A stretch of 64,000 nt of DNA from Watersipora subatra (Eukaryota > Bryozoa > Gymnolaemata > Cheilostomatida > Watersiporidae). A model generated the notes under the pieces. The model made no database searches and was not told the origin of the DNA. It saw only the letters and a program-made list of their open reading frames with translations. Both the position numbers and the translations under genes were made by a program. Where the stretch lies: the NCBI RefSeq assembly GCF_963576615.1, contig NC_088715.1, forward strand, positions 24,580,499 through 24,644,498, written 5' to 3'. Of this stretch, positions 44,971-56,218 are shown one piece after another. Each line of letters opens with the position of its first letter. Position 1 is the first letter of the stretch.

Positions 44971-47210
44971 GAGAGCAATTACTAGTGAAGACCAGTGAAA
45001 ACAATATTTGTCTAAATTTTTGTTGTTTACGAGTCAATACATCAATAATTTGATTTTGCAACTACATTAATGACGCTAAAATGAACTTTTGAACTTGACA
45101 GATTATTTATTACAAACTTTATTATAGATTTCGTATAAAAATTAACGGTTCCAACAGCAAATGAACTGTGATTGCTGTGGCAAGTACGTCTACATTAAAC
45201 AGTTTGTTAAACTCTGATATCTACTAGTATCTATGCTAATAAATCCCACTTAGTTATTGTGTCTGTCTGTTAGTCTGTGTCCCCATTCTCACATGTTTGT
45301 CTGATTTTGTACAAACTTCACAAGCATTTGCTCCGTGACTTTTGCCAAGTCACTAAAAATGTTTGGTTTTAAAACTTATTAGAAGGTTTCTAAGAACCCG
45401 CCTCTTAAACATGGTTTATATACTCAAAAATCACTTTTACATGCATCAAAGACAATTACCAAGGACATGTGTTAAGGACAAGTGACTTCAATGAATGTGT
45501 CCTTGGATTATGGCTGTGAACGGAGTGTAGCAACTTGTGTTGAATATCTACTTGTATACTGAAGGCTATCTGACTGAAAATGCAAGAAATTCCAAACAAA
45601 CCCAGGCTTGATGCTAGTAAATTATAGACATGCAGTTGTCTTTCTAGACAGAATATAACATTCCACCACTTGTACATTGTCACACACTGATGTTATGATA
45701 GTATGTGAGTATTCCATCGTTGTATAACAACATGATCAAACGTCTAAGATGTTGTCTAAACTGCTTCTGCAGCATACACAATGTATTTAAAAATATTTTT
45801 TGTTGTTTTACAAACAAGTAATAAACACATTGTCCTGCTTCAAGCTCGATTAAAAAGTATTTACAAATATTGTTTTTATTTTTTAGCTAGCGTGTTTTTG
45901 GTTTTCAGGTAAATGAATTTATATAGCAACTCTATGGATCAAATGTAAATCAATGAAAAGAAGCTCTTTCAGTATTAACCAACAATGTCTGTCCTACAGA
46001 TATCATAGCCTTTAAACATTAATTACTTACAGAGACATTTCTACAACCTATAATGATACGCGAATGATTGATTGGGATCCCTAAAGATTCCAAAAGCACC
46101 TGGCTGAAACTTGACTTAAAAAACAAGATTTTAAATTTAATTATATTATGATGACATGAATGAACACCAACTACTTTATATCAAACTAGTTTGATTTAGC
46201 TTTTGAGAAATTAAAATTAGCTTCATTGAAAGAAATAAATAGCCATGAATTTATTTACACTACTCACAGGAAATTAGACTGAGAGGTTATAAAATTACAA
46301 ACAAAGAATTTTTGATGAGTTCTGAAAACGCAGGAACATGAAATATTTTCTTGAAATCGTTACTATAACAAGATTGCTGCCCATCTATCTGTCTGAAGCC
46401 ATGGTTGAGGGTTGAGAAACAAATTGCATTATGCAGGATTAGAACTTGTTTAGGATAGAACACTTGTACCCTATACTTACATGTATTGGTTCATGAAACA
46501 AAAGTGTGTAACTTATTTGCCTTGTTTACACAATTATTGTAATACATAAGTTGCCATTACTGTTGTTAATAACTTTTACAGACTACCTCGGGAGATATTG
46601 AATTTCATATCTCATTCACTCGGTTTCCTTGCTTCATATGGATTTAGAGTTGACCTCTGCCGATGATTTTGAACCCTATTATTTTAAGGGTTGGAGGTCC
46701 ACTTTATCTATCTTTCCAAAACTAGCGATGTATTCCTCAAAAGAGAACTTGATAAAGTAGACTCACTTTTGGGTCATGGTAACTTTTTAGTTCACTTTTC
46801 GTACACTTGTTGCACTAACTCAGTCAGCACCTGAGAATATTTCTTTTCTTGTTTTCTTTAATGCTGTCTTTCATATTACAAAACGGCATCAGAATTTACT
46901 ACTTGCTGAACTGTTATAACTTTGAAGGTAAAAAAAATGACAGTCGCTTTTAGTAAACAAAATCTTTTTTAATGCCCGAAGAGTTAAACATAGGAAAAGG
47001 TTCGCACCAGTTCAGTAGGAATCTGAAAAATTGGTAAGGGTTAGTTATTTAATGACTAAGTTAATAAAACAAATAGACAGGTAGTTATCTCATCGTTGTC
47101 ATTGAGTCAACCCATCATTGGCAATAATAGTTATAATATACCAGAATTGCAGCGTGATGGAATGCGCTGAGTTTCTAACTTTTACTGGGAAGCTTACCCA
47201 GGTATTATCG
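44971..47210. other. Unit spacer (copies b-c) with a large deletion
   Basis: Corresponds to 33040-35640 and 56402-59050 with internal losses. At 46580-46920 lies the diverged third copy of the 94-codon frame at 58457 (broken). No gene supported. Confidence 0.5.
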
Positions 47211-47220
47211 ATTCAAACCT

Positions 47221-48851
47221 ATCAAGTCGACTTTCCATCGCCTCCACAGACTATAAGATTTGTGCCTTCATTATATTCAATTCGAGAGGTTGAGGAGATT
47301 GAAGAGGTCAAGGAAACCATGCAGTTTGAAAGGAGTGACCAGGCTGAGTGTAAAGATGAGAGATATTAAATTGAGATTTAAATAGAGTAAATAGAAACAG
47401 TCTTAGAAAAAGGCAAAGCCAAGTTTCACCAACGTCTGGTTTGAATCTGGGACATTCTTCCCCTACAGTACTACTAGAGTACAGGTGCTTTTATAAAACT
47501 CTAGTACTCTATCTTTCGTATCCATTTTGTCCTAGCTTCTGTTGTCCATGTCTCTGTTTATGCTCCTTACCATGGCCACCTCCATGGCGACATTCACATC
47601 TACGCTTTTGTCTACTCCTCTATCTACCTTTAAATCAGTTTCTACCAATGCATTCACAGATAGATCTATGTCAATGTCTACATCTGTGTTCATATCTATA
47701 TCTTTATCTGCATTTATGTCTTTGTCTATGTCCATGTCCATATCCACTTCCATCTCCACATCTATGTTCATGTGTTCATTTATGTCCATATCTTTGTTGA
47801 CAACAAGGTCTACATCTATGTCTATGCCTATGTCCATGTTCACGTGTTCTTGCCAATGTCACTGGTCATATCACAGCCTTTTTCCGCATTCATGTCTAAC
47901 TTTACATCCATATATATGTCGGCGTCTAGTTCTAAGTCTATCCTGATATCAATGTCAATTTCCATGTCTACACCAATGTTTATGATTATGCTTTTGTCCT
48001 TGTTCATGTCTGTGTCCATGTTCATCGTAATATCTACGTTTATGACCCTCTCTGTATTCACATATGTTCCTATGTCTGAGTTTATGCTTATGTCCTTGTT
48101 TAAGGCTATATCTAGTTTTATGTTTATGGCAACATCTATGTTTAAATACATGTCAATGCTCATGTGTATGTCTGTGCCTATGTTTGTGTCCATGCGCACA
48201 CTCCAATTCTCGTCGATATCAATGTCTATGTCCACATCCATGTCTACACTTGCTTCTATATCCACATAAATGCCCATTCTCATGCTCATCCTTTTTCTTG
48301 TTCACATATCCACGGCCACGCCCTTGCCCATGCCCATGTCCATGTACCAGCACATGTACTTTAAATTTCTATGTTCATTATAACTTTCATGCATTGAAAC
48401 TATGCATCGAATAGTATATGTTCATCTTTGTAATAGTGTTCGGAAAATTATTAACTTGGGTTTATTAATAATAAGAAGATTCTATCACTATTATAATAGG
48501 TTACTATTGTATTACAGCTTCCTGTTCTGGTGATAATATGGACTCTATGGAAAAAGATAGCTGCGAAGAACAAAATGGAATACATAGTAAGGTGCTTCTA
48601 GACAAAGAGAATGCCAGTGAATATCAATAAAGGAGAGCCAAAAGAACAGATCATCTTAATGACCAAGAAGCCGACTCTATCAGTGTAAAAGTTAACACTT
48701 ATGAGGACAGCGCTGCCAGTTTGATCCTACTACAGATCCAGAGAGTGGTTTCTTTGAGAATTCAACCGCTAATTTGGCTGTGGATAAGCAAAAATCAAAT
48801 AAAAGACTCCGTGCAATTCCGTTATTTACTTCTTGTTTTGGTTTAAAATAA
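47221..48851 (+). pseudogene. Orphan membrane-protein family, copy c (exon 1 lost)
   Basis: Exon 1 and the first third of exon 2 are absent; sequence equivalent to 58940-59040 joins directly to the middle of exon 2 near 47215 (QVDFPSPPQTIRFVPSL, EVEEIEEVKETMQFERSD). The donor is destroyed (AAAG/ATGAGA). Minisatellite at 47541-48356. Exon 3, 48518-48851, has TAA in place of a leucine codon (CAATAAAGG versus CAATTAAGA) and a frame disturbance after SAAS. The gene is dead. The tRNA-Ala array starts 120 bases downstream. Confidence 0.75.
47541..48356. repeat. Hexamer minisatellite, copy c
   Basis: Same hexamer family and position (between exons 2 and 3) as in copies a, b and d. Confidence 0.9.
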
Positions 48852-49137
48852 TGTTTCTTCACTTCTTTCAATAATAAGTACTCATTTCTTTAAAAATTAC
48901 TTGTTATTCTATAACTAACAGCCGCTAAAGACATGTAATTATTTCCCTTGACTTGGTAAAATGTGTAACTATAGCATCAACACCAACAACAAGCCAACAT
49001 TTGCAGTTGTACGTCACGCGGTACTCCGGTTTGCCACACATATTAAAAACTTTACTCATGTAAATTCTAATTTGTTTTAAAGCTTACTTACGGACAATTG
49101 TTGTCTTTGAATAATTTAATCAATGTTACAGCCATAT

Positions 49138-49210
49138 GTGGGTGTAGCTCAAGTGGTAGAGCGCTTGCTTAGCATGCGAGAGGTACCGGGATCGATGCCC
49201 GGTGCTTCCA
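49138..49210 (+). tRNA. tRNA-Ala(AGC), copy 1
   Basis: Cloverleaf forms; loop TTAGCAT. The acceptor arm GTGGGTG/TGCTTCC has a mismatch at the second pair. Confidence 0.85.
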
Positions 49211-49468
49211 AATTCTTCGTGTTTTTTTCCTGTCACTGTCGGTACATCATTCGAGCCCAGCACTGTCATCAATCATGACGATTGACAAAAATGTATACTT
49301 CAGCATCAACAAAAAGCCAAATTTTGCAGATGTAAGTCACATAGTGCTCCCGTTTACCACACATAATAGAAACTTTACTCCTTTACTCATGTAAATTCTA
49401 AATTGTTTTAAAGTTAATTTGCAGACATTTTTTGAGTTTAAATAATTTCATCAATGAGATAGCCTTAA

Positions 49469-49541
49469 GGGGGTGTAGCTCAAGTGGTAGAGCGCTCGCT
49501 TTGCATGTGAGAGGCACTGGGATCGATGCCCGGCACCTCCA
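49469..49541 (+). tRNA. tRNA-Ala(TGC), copy 2
   Basis: All stems pair; G3:U70 present (GGGGGTG/CACCTCC); loop TTTGCAT; T-run terminator directly after. Confidence 0.92.
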
Positions 49542-49797
49542 ATTTTTTTGAGGTTTTCTTGTCACGTTCAATACATCAATCAAGCCCAACGCTGTCATCA
49601 AAAATGACGATTGACAACAATGCTTACGTCAACACCAACACGAAGTCAACATTTGCAATGATAGATCACATGGTGCTCCCGTTTACCAAACATATTAAAA
49701 ACTTTACTCCTTTACTCATGTAAATTCTAAGTTGTTTTAAAGTTTACTTACAGACATTTTTTGAGTTTAAATAATTTCGCCAATGAGATAGCCATAA

Positions 49798-49870
49798 GGG
49801 GGTGTAGCTCAAGTGGTAGGGCGCTCGCTTTGCATGTGAGAGGTACCGGGATCGAAGCCTGGCACTTCCA
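49798..49870 (+). tRNA. tRNA-Ala(TGC), copy 3
   Basis: Stems pair, with G-U pairs in the D and T stems (GGGC, CCTGG). T loop ATCGAAG. Followed by T6. Confidence 0.88.
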
Positions 49871-50126
49871 ATTTTTTCGTGTTTTTTCCCTGTCACTGTC
49901 GGTACATCAATCGAGCCCAGCACTGTCACCAATCATGACGGTTGACAAAAATGTATACTTTAGCATAAAAAAACCCGACTTTTGCAGATGTAAGTCACAT
50001 GATGCTCCCCTTTACCAAATAATATTATAAACTTTACTCCTTTACTCATATAATTTCTAATTTGCTTTAAAGCTTACTTACGGACATTTGTTGGGTATGA
50101 TGATTTTCTTCCATGATTTACAACGA

Positions 50127-50199
50127 GGGGGTGTAGTTCAAGTGGTAGAGTGTTCGCTTTGCATGTGAGAGGCACCGGGATCGATGCCCGGCACTTCCA
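50127..50199 (+). tRNA. tRNA-Ala(TGC), copy 4
   Basis: Stems pair; the D arm is GTTC/GAGT and the anticodon stem TTCGC, both slightly diverged. Confidence 0.88.
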
Positions 50200-50454
50200 A
50201 TTTTGTCGTGTCTTTTCATCTCGCTGTCGATACATCAATCGAGCCCTGCACTGTCATAAATCATTTCAATTGGCAAAATGCATACTTCAGCATCAACACA
50301 AAACCAACCTTTGCATTTGTAGGTCAGATGGTGCTCCCGTTTACCAAACATACTCAAAACTTTACTCCTTTACTCAGGTAATTTCTAATTTGCTTTAAAG
50401 CTTACTTACGGACATTTGTTGGGTGTGATGATTTTCTTCCATGATTTACAACGA

Positions 50455-50527
50455 GGGGGTGTAGCTCAAGTGGTAGAGCACTCGCTTTGCATGCAAGAGG
50501 CACCGGGCTCGATGCCCGGCATCTCCA
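50455..50527 (+). tRNA. tRNA-Ala(TGC), copy 5
   Basis: GGGGGTG/CATCTCC acceptor with G3:U70; one mismatch in the anticodon stem (CTCGC/GCAAG). Confidence 0.85.
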
Positions 50528-50771
50528 TGTTTTTCAGGTTATTTCCTCTTACTTTCGATGCATTAGTCGAGCCCAGCACTGTCATAAATCATTACAATTG
50601 ACAAAAATGTATACTTCAGCGTCAACGAAAAACCAACATTTGCAGTGCTAGATCACATGGTGCTCCGTCTACCATGCATATTAAGAACTTTACTCATATA
50701 ATTGCAATTTTGTTCTAAAGCTTACGGACATTTTTTCACTTCGAATAATTTCGTCAAAGAGATAGCCACAT

Positions 50772-50844
50772 GGGGATGTAGCTCAAGTGGTAGAGCGCTT
50801 GCTTAGCATGTGAGAGGCACCGGGATCGATGCCCAGCACTTCCA
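50772..50844 (+). tRNA. tRNA-Ala(AGC), copy 6
   Basis: Acceptor GGGGATG/CACTTCC and T stem CCGGG/CCCAG each carry one mismatch. Possibly weakened. Confidence 0.8.
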
Positions 50845-51094
50845 ATTTTTCCGTGTTTTTCTCCTGTCACTATCGATACATCAATCGAGCCCAGCACTGT
50901 CATCAATCATGTTGATTGACAAAAATTTATACTTCAGCATCAACAAAAAGCCAAAATTTGCAGATTTAAGTCACATGGAGCTCCCGTTTACTACTCATAT
51001 TAGAAACTTTACTCATGTAAATTCTAATTGGTTTTAACACTAACTTACGGACATTCTATGATTTTGAATAATTTCATTGACGAGATTGTCATAA

Positions 51095-51167
51095 AGGGGT
51101 GTAGCTCAAGTGGTAGAGCGCTCGCTTTGCATGTGAGAGGTACCGGGATCGATGCCTGGCATCTCCA
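51095..51167 (+). tRNA. tRNA-Ala(TGC), copy 7
   Basis: The first acceptor pair is A-C (AGGGGTG/CATCTCC); the other stems pair. Confidence 0.82.
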
Positions 51168-51415
51168 TATTTTTCAGGTTATTTCCTCTCACTTTCGATA
51201 CATCAATCGAGCTCAGCACTGTCATAAATCATTACAATTGTCAAAAATTTATACTTCAGCGTCAACAAAAAACAGATATTTGCAATAGTAGGTCACATGG
51301 TGCTCCCGTATACCACGCAAATTAAAAACTCTACTCATGTAATTGCGATTTTGTTTTTAAGTTTACCTATGAACATTTTTTGAATCGAATAGTTTCATCA
51401 ATAAGATAGCCATGA

Positions 51416-51488
51416 GTGGGTGTAGCTCAAGTGGTAGAGCGCTCGCTTAATGTGTGAGAGGTACCGGGATCGATGCTCGACACCTCCA
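51416..51488 (+). tRNA. Ala-type tRNA with AAT anticodon, copy 8 (likely pseudo)
   Basis: The loop is TTAATGT, so positions 34-36 read AAT (isoleucine codon ATT), while the body is the array's alanine tRNA and keeps G3:U70. One mismatch each in the acceptor (GTGGGTG) and T stem (CCGGG/CTCGA). Confidence 0.7.
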
Positions 51489-51731
51489 AGTCTTTTTTTT
51501 CCTGTCACTGTCGATACATAAATCGAGCCTAGCACTGTCATAAATCATTTCAATTGGCAAAGTGCATACTTCAGCATCAACAAAAACTCAACATTTGCAG
51601 TTGTTGGTCACATGGTGCTCCCATGTACCACACATGTTAAAAACTTTACTCATGTAAATTCTAATTTGTTTTAAAGCTTACTCACGAAAAATTTTTGATT
51701 TCGATTAATTTCATTAAAGCGATAGCCACAT

Positions 51732-51804
51732 GGGGGTGCAGCTCAAGCGGTAGAGCGCTCGCTTAGCATGTGATAGGCACCGGGATCGATGCCTGGCACT
51801 TCCA
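51732..51804 (+). tRNA. tRNA-Ala(AGC), copy 9, C8 variant
   Basis: Position 8 is C instead of the nearly invariant T (GGGGGTGCAGCTC). The closing anticodon-stem pair is lost (CTCGC/GTGAT). Confidence 0.78.
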
Positions 51805-52059
51805 ATTTTTTCGTGTCTTTTCATCTCACTGTCAATACATCAATCAAGCTCTGCACTGTCATAAATCATTTCAATTGGCAAAATGCATACTTCAGCATAA
51901 ACACAAAACCAACATTTGCATTGGTAGGTCACATGGTGCTCCCGTTTACCACACATACTAAAACCTTTACTCCTTTACTCAGGTAATTTCTAATTTGTTT
52001 TAAAGCTTACTTACGGACATTTTTTGAATTGAATAGTTTTATCAATAAGATAACCATAA

Positions 52060-52132
52060 GGGGGTGTAGCTCAAATGGTAGAGCGCTCGCTTCGCATGTG
52101 AGAGGCACCGGGATCGATACCCGGCACCTCCA
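52060..52132 (+). tRNA. tRNA-Ala(CGC), copy 10
   Basis: All stems pair; loop TTCGCAT; T loop ATCGATA; G3:U70. Confidence 0.92.
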
Positions 52133-52386
52133 ATTTTTCCGTGTTTTTCCCCCACTTTTGATACATCATTCGAGCTCAGCACTGTCATAAATCATTTCAA
52201 TTGGCAAAATGCATACTTCAGCATCAACAAAAAACCAACATTGGCAGTTGTAGGTCACATGGTGCTCCCGTTTACCAAAAATATTAAAAACTTTACTCCT
52301 TCACTCATGTAAATTCTAATTTGTTTTAAAGTTTACTTATGGACATTTTTTGAGTTTAAATAATTTCATCAATGAGATAGCCATAA

Positions 52387-52459
52387 AGGGGTGTAGCTCA
52401 AGTTGTAGAGCGCTTGCTTTGCATGTGAGAGGCACTGGGATCGATACCCGGCATCTCCA
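52387..52459 (+). tRNA. tRNA-Ala(TGC), copy 11
   Basis: The D loop has AAGTTGTA instead of AAGTGGTA (one of the G18/G19 pair changed). The first acceptor pair is A-C. Confidence 0.78.
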
Positions 52460-52704
52460 TATTTTCCGTGTTTTTCCCTCACTTTTGATACATCAATCGT
52501 GAATGCACTGTCATAAATCATTTCAATTGGCAAAATGCATATTTCAGCATCAACAAAAAATCAACACTTGCAGTTGTAGGTCACATGATGCTCTCGTTGT
52601 CCACACATATTAGAAGCTTTACTCATGTAAATTCTAATTTGTTTTAAAGCATACTTACGGACATTTTTTGAGTTTAAATAATTTCATCAATGAGTTAGCC
52701 ATCA

Positions 52705-52777
52705 GGGGGTGTAGCTCAAGTGGTAGAGCGCTCGCTTAGCATGTTCGAGGCACCGGGATCGATGCCCGGCACTTCCA
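52705..52777 (+). tRNA. tRNA-Ala(AGC), copy 12
   Basis: The anticodon stem is damaged (CTCGC/GTTCG, two mismatches); the rest is intact. Confidence 0.75.
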
Positions 52778-53034
52778 ATTTTTTTGTGTCTTTTCATCTC
52801 GCTGTCGATACATCAATCAAGCCCAGCACTGTCATCAATAATGACGATTTACAACAATGCTTTCTTCAACACCAACACGAAATCAACATTTGCAATGGTA
52901 GATCACATGGTGTTCCCGTTTACCAAGCATGTTAAAAACTTTTCTCCTTAACTCATGTAAATTCTAATTTGTTTTAAAGTTTACTTACGAACATTTTTTG
53001 AGTTTAAATAATTTCGTCAATGAGATAGCCATAA

Positions 53035-53107
53035 GGGGGTGCAGCTCAAGTGGTAGAGCGCTCGCTTAGCATGTGAGAGGCACCGGAATCGATGCCCGGC
53101 ACTTCCA
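53035..53107 (+). tRNA. tRNA-Ala(AGC), copy 13, C8 variant
   Basis: C at position 8; one T-stem mismatch (CCGGA/CCCGG). Confidence 0.8.
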
Positions 53108-53364
53108 ATTTTTTCGTGTCTTTTCATCTCGCTGTCGATACATCAATCAAGCCCAGCACTGTCATCAATAATGACGATTTACAACAATGCTTGCTTCAAC
53201 ACCAACACGACATCAACATTTGCAATGGTAGATCACATGGTGCTCCCGTTTACCAAGCATGTTAAAAACTTTTCTCCTTAACTCATGTAAATTCTAATTT
53301 GTTTTAAAGTTTACTTACGAACATTTTTTGAGTTTAAATAATTTCGTCAATGAGATAGCCATAA

Positions 53365-53437
53365 GGGGGTGCAGCTCAAGTGGTAGAGCGCTCGCTTAGC
53401 ATGTGAGAGGCACCGGGATCGATGCCCGGCACTTCCA
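53365..53437 (+). tRNA. tRNA-Ala(AGC), copy 14, C8 variant
   Basis: C at position 8; all stems pair. Its unit is nearly identical to those of copies 13 and 15. Confidence 0.85.
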
Positions 53438-53694
53438 ATTTTTTCGTGTCTTTTCATCTCCCTGTCGATACATCAATCAAGCCCAGCACTGTCATCAATA
53501 ATGACGATTTACAACAATGCTTGCTTCAACACCAACACGAAATCAACATTTGCAATGGTAGATCACATGGTGCTCCCGTTTACCAAGCATGTTAAAAACT
53601 TTTCTCCTTAACTCATGTAAATTCTAATTTGTTTTAAAGTTTACTTACGAACATTTTTTGAGTTTAAATAATTTCGTCAATGAGATAGCCATAA

Positions 53695-53767
53695 GGAGGT
53701 GCAGCTCAAGTGGTAGAGCGCTCGCTTAGCATGTGATAGGCACCGGGATCGATGCCCGGCACTTCCA
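53695..53767 (+). tRNA. tRNA-Ala(AGC), copy 15, lacks G3
   Basis: Acceptor GGAGGTG/CACTTCC gives A3:U70 in place of the alanine identity pair G3:U70. C at position 8; anticodon stem CTCGC/GTGAT. Confidence 0.75.
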
Positions 53768-54022
53768 ATGTTTTCGTGTCTTTTCATCTCGCTGTCGATA
53801 CATCAATCAAGCCCTGCACTGTCATAAATCATTTCAGTTGGCAAAATGCATACTTCAGCATACACACAAAACCAACATTTGCATTGGTAGGTCACATGGT
53901 GCTCCCGTTTACCACACATACTAAAAACTTTACTCCTTTACTCAGGTAATTTCTAATTTGTTTTAAAGCTTACTTACGGACATTTTTTGAATTGAATAGT
54001 TTTATCAATAAGATAACCATAA

Positions 54023-54095
54023 GGGGGTGTAGCTCAAGTGGTAGAGCGCTCGCTTCGCATGTGAGAGGCACCGGGATCGATACCCGGCACCTCCA
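54023..54095 (+). tRNA. tRNA-Ala(CGC), copy 16
   Basis: Intact stems, loop TTCGCAT. Near-duplicate of copy 10. Confidence 0.92.
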
Positions 54096-54350
54096 GTTTT
54101 TCCGTGTTTTTCCCCCCACTTTTGATACATCATTCGAGCTCAGCACTGTCATAAATCATTTCAATTGGCAAAATGCATACTTCAGCATCAACAAAAAACC
54201 AACATTGGCAGTTGTAGGTCACATGGTGCTCCCGTTTACCAAAAATATTAAAAACTTTACTCCTTCACTCATGTAAATTCTAATTTGTTTTAAAGTTTAC
54301 TTATGGACATTTTTTGAGTTTAAATAATTTCATCGATGAGATAGCCATAA

Positions 54351-54423
54351 GGGGGTGTAGCTCAAGTTGTAGAGCGCTTGCTTTGCATGTGAGAGGCACT
54401 GAGATCGATACCCGGCACCTCCA
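54351..54423 (+). tRNA. tRNA-Ala(TGC), copy 17
   Basis: D loop AAGTTGTA as in copy 11; one T-stem mismatch (CTGAG/CCCGG). Confidence 0.8.
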
Positions 54424-54668
54424 ATTTTTCGGTGTTTTTTCCCTCTCTTTTGATTCATCAATCGTGAATGCACTGTCCTAAATCATTTCAATTGGCAAAA
54501 TGCATATTTCAGTATCAAAAAAAATCAACACTTGCAGTTGTAGGTCACATGATGCTCTCGTTGTCCACACATATTAGAAGCTTTACTCATGTAAATTCTA
54601 ATTTGTTTTAAAGCATACTTACGGACATTTTTTGAGTTTAAATAATTTCGTCAATGAGTTAGCCATCA

Positions 54669-54741
54669 GGGGGTGTAGCTCAAGTGGTAGAGCGCTCGCT
54701 TAGCATGTGAGAGGTACCGGGATCGATGCCCGGCACTTCCA
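54669..54741 (+). tRNA. tRNA-Ala(AGC), copy 18
   Basis: All stems pair with G3:U70. The best-preserved AGC copy in the array. Confidence 0.92.
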
Positions 54742-54900
54742 AATTCTTTGTGTTTTTTTTCCCTGTCACTGTCGGTACATCATTCGAGCCCAGCACTATC
54801 ATCAACATGATGATTGACTAAATGTATACTTCAGCATCAACAGGAAGTCAACATTTGCAATGGTAGGTCACATGGTGCTCCCGTTTACCACGCATATTAT

Positions 54901-56218
54901 AGCAAGAGTTAGTATCGCTGCTGACAGCCCATATGCTGCATCTTCAAAAACACACATCATCAGTTCTGAATCACGCTCACTGTTACTTGTCAAGTTTTAA
55001 GTTTGAAAAACCTTGACGGAAGTTGATAACTTCCGTCAAGGTTTTTCTTATCTTATAGGTTCTATCTAATAAGTATGAAAAAAGAAGTTGATAACTTTTT
55101 TTTCATACTTATAAGATATACCTAATAATTTAGTAATATGTATTTGTATAAAATCGGCAAAGTTTTCTCAACTATCAACATTCTCGTACTACTTAAATGA
55201 CGAGCAGACAACTTCTTAGTTTGACTGCAGGAGTTTGTCTGAGATCTAATTTTTACAGTGAAACAAATTGTCAGGATCAGCCACTGGTTGGTATTTTAAC
55301 TTCACTTTCTCCCACTTGCTTTCAGAGTGTTTGTATGATTTTCATAAAGTGTCACCTTTTCTACAAGGATATATACGTTTGAAGGAGAAACCGTACCAGC
55401 CGAGAGGGGTTATTTAGGAACAACATGGCAGCAAAGCCTTGTCAAGCTAATATACCTGAGAGATGTATTGAAAAATAGAATACAACCAACTAGAATAATT
55501 GTTGATACTACAAGGCAAAAAAGACAGCTTAGTTTTAGTCATTTTAATTGGATTATTAACTGGCAAATATTATGAAAAGCTGCATCATAACTGTACTCCT
55601 AGAGTTGACAACTAAAGCAGATGGCACTGAGTCTACCATAAGCGTAGCACCTGCAATGCGTGTCTAAACACACAAATAAAACAAATAGTGCTGCAAAATG
55701 GAAGATAGTAACTACATCACTCCTCGATTCAAGTTGCAACGAAAATACCATAATTACAAAGACATGATTCATAAAACGAGACAAAATGAGTCAGCAAAAA
55801 ATGATGACAGAAAAATACATCTATTAATATTAGTGTTCTATCTGAAGCTGTAGAGAGAATTCAACACCTGTTACAGCTGCTGGACTGGAGAGCATTCCTT
55901 TTAAACTGACCCAAAAGGAATCGTGTTAAAACATGGGTTACGTCACATGGGTGGCAAGAGTATGTTTTTCTCCAAAACTGTTCAAGTTACATAAAACAAT
56001 AAAGGTAGATGAAGTTGTATGATGCACGACATAAATTTGATATATAATCATACTGAGATGAAAGAAAATTCATCTGGACAAGAATGTAACAACTGTTTGC
56101 TAAATATCACTATCCGGCTTCACCAAAATACTACCATCACCAATAGCTATAGAAATATTGACAGCGTCCCGACCTAAGAGTATAATCCAAGTCTACAGTA
56201 ATATGTTATTCATCTTTC
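54901..56218. other. Unit spacer (copy c, resumed after the tRNA array)
   Basis: Continues the unit spacer from GCAAGAGTTA. At 55010-55043 ACCTTGACGGAAGTTGATAA and its inverted counterpart form a hairpin (AACTTCCGTCAAGGT). The remainder matches 31700-32850. No gene supported. Confidence 0.5.

Larger units (their letters stand above)
48972..54900 (+). repeat. Tandem array of 18 tRNA-Ala-bearing units (316-331 bp each)
   Basis: Each unit has one 73-nt tRNA-Ala gene, a T-rich terminator and a spacer sharing CATCAATCGAGCCCAGCACT, then AGCATCAAC and GTAAATTCTAATTTGTTTTA. The borders fall inside the unit spacer of copy c: ATGTGTAACTA on the left and GCAAGAGTTA on the right, which are contiguous in the sister units. 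Anticodons in order: AGC, TGC, TGC, TGC, TGC, AGC, TGC, AAT, AGC, CGC, TGC, AGC, AGC, AGC, AGC, CGC, TGC, AGC. Confidence 0.95.

Noticed and set aside
49138-54741. A at T-loop position 54 (ATCGATG) as an unusual tRNA feature
   Set aside because: From known sequences, invertebrate tRNA-Ala normally has this loop, and it fits the B-box consensus.
48972-54900. The tRNA array as a SINE family or CRISPR array
   Set aside because: Units are strictly tandem, each with a complete tRNA and direct T-run terminator and no SINE tail. Unit length and tRNA content exclude CRISPR.
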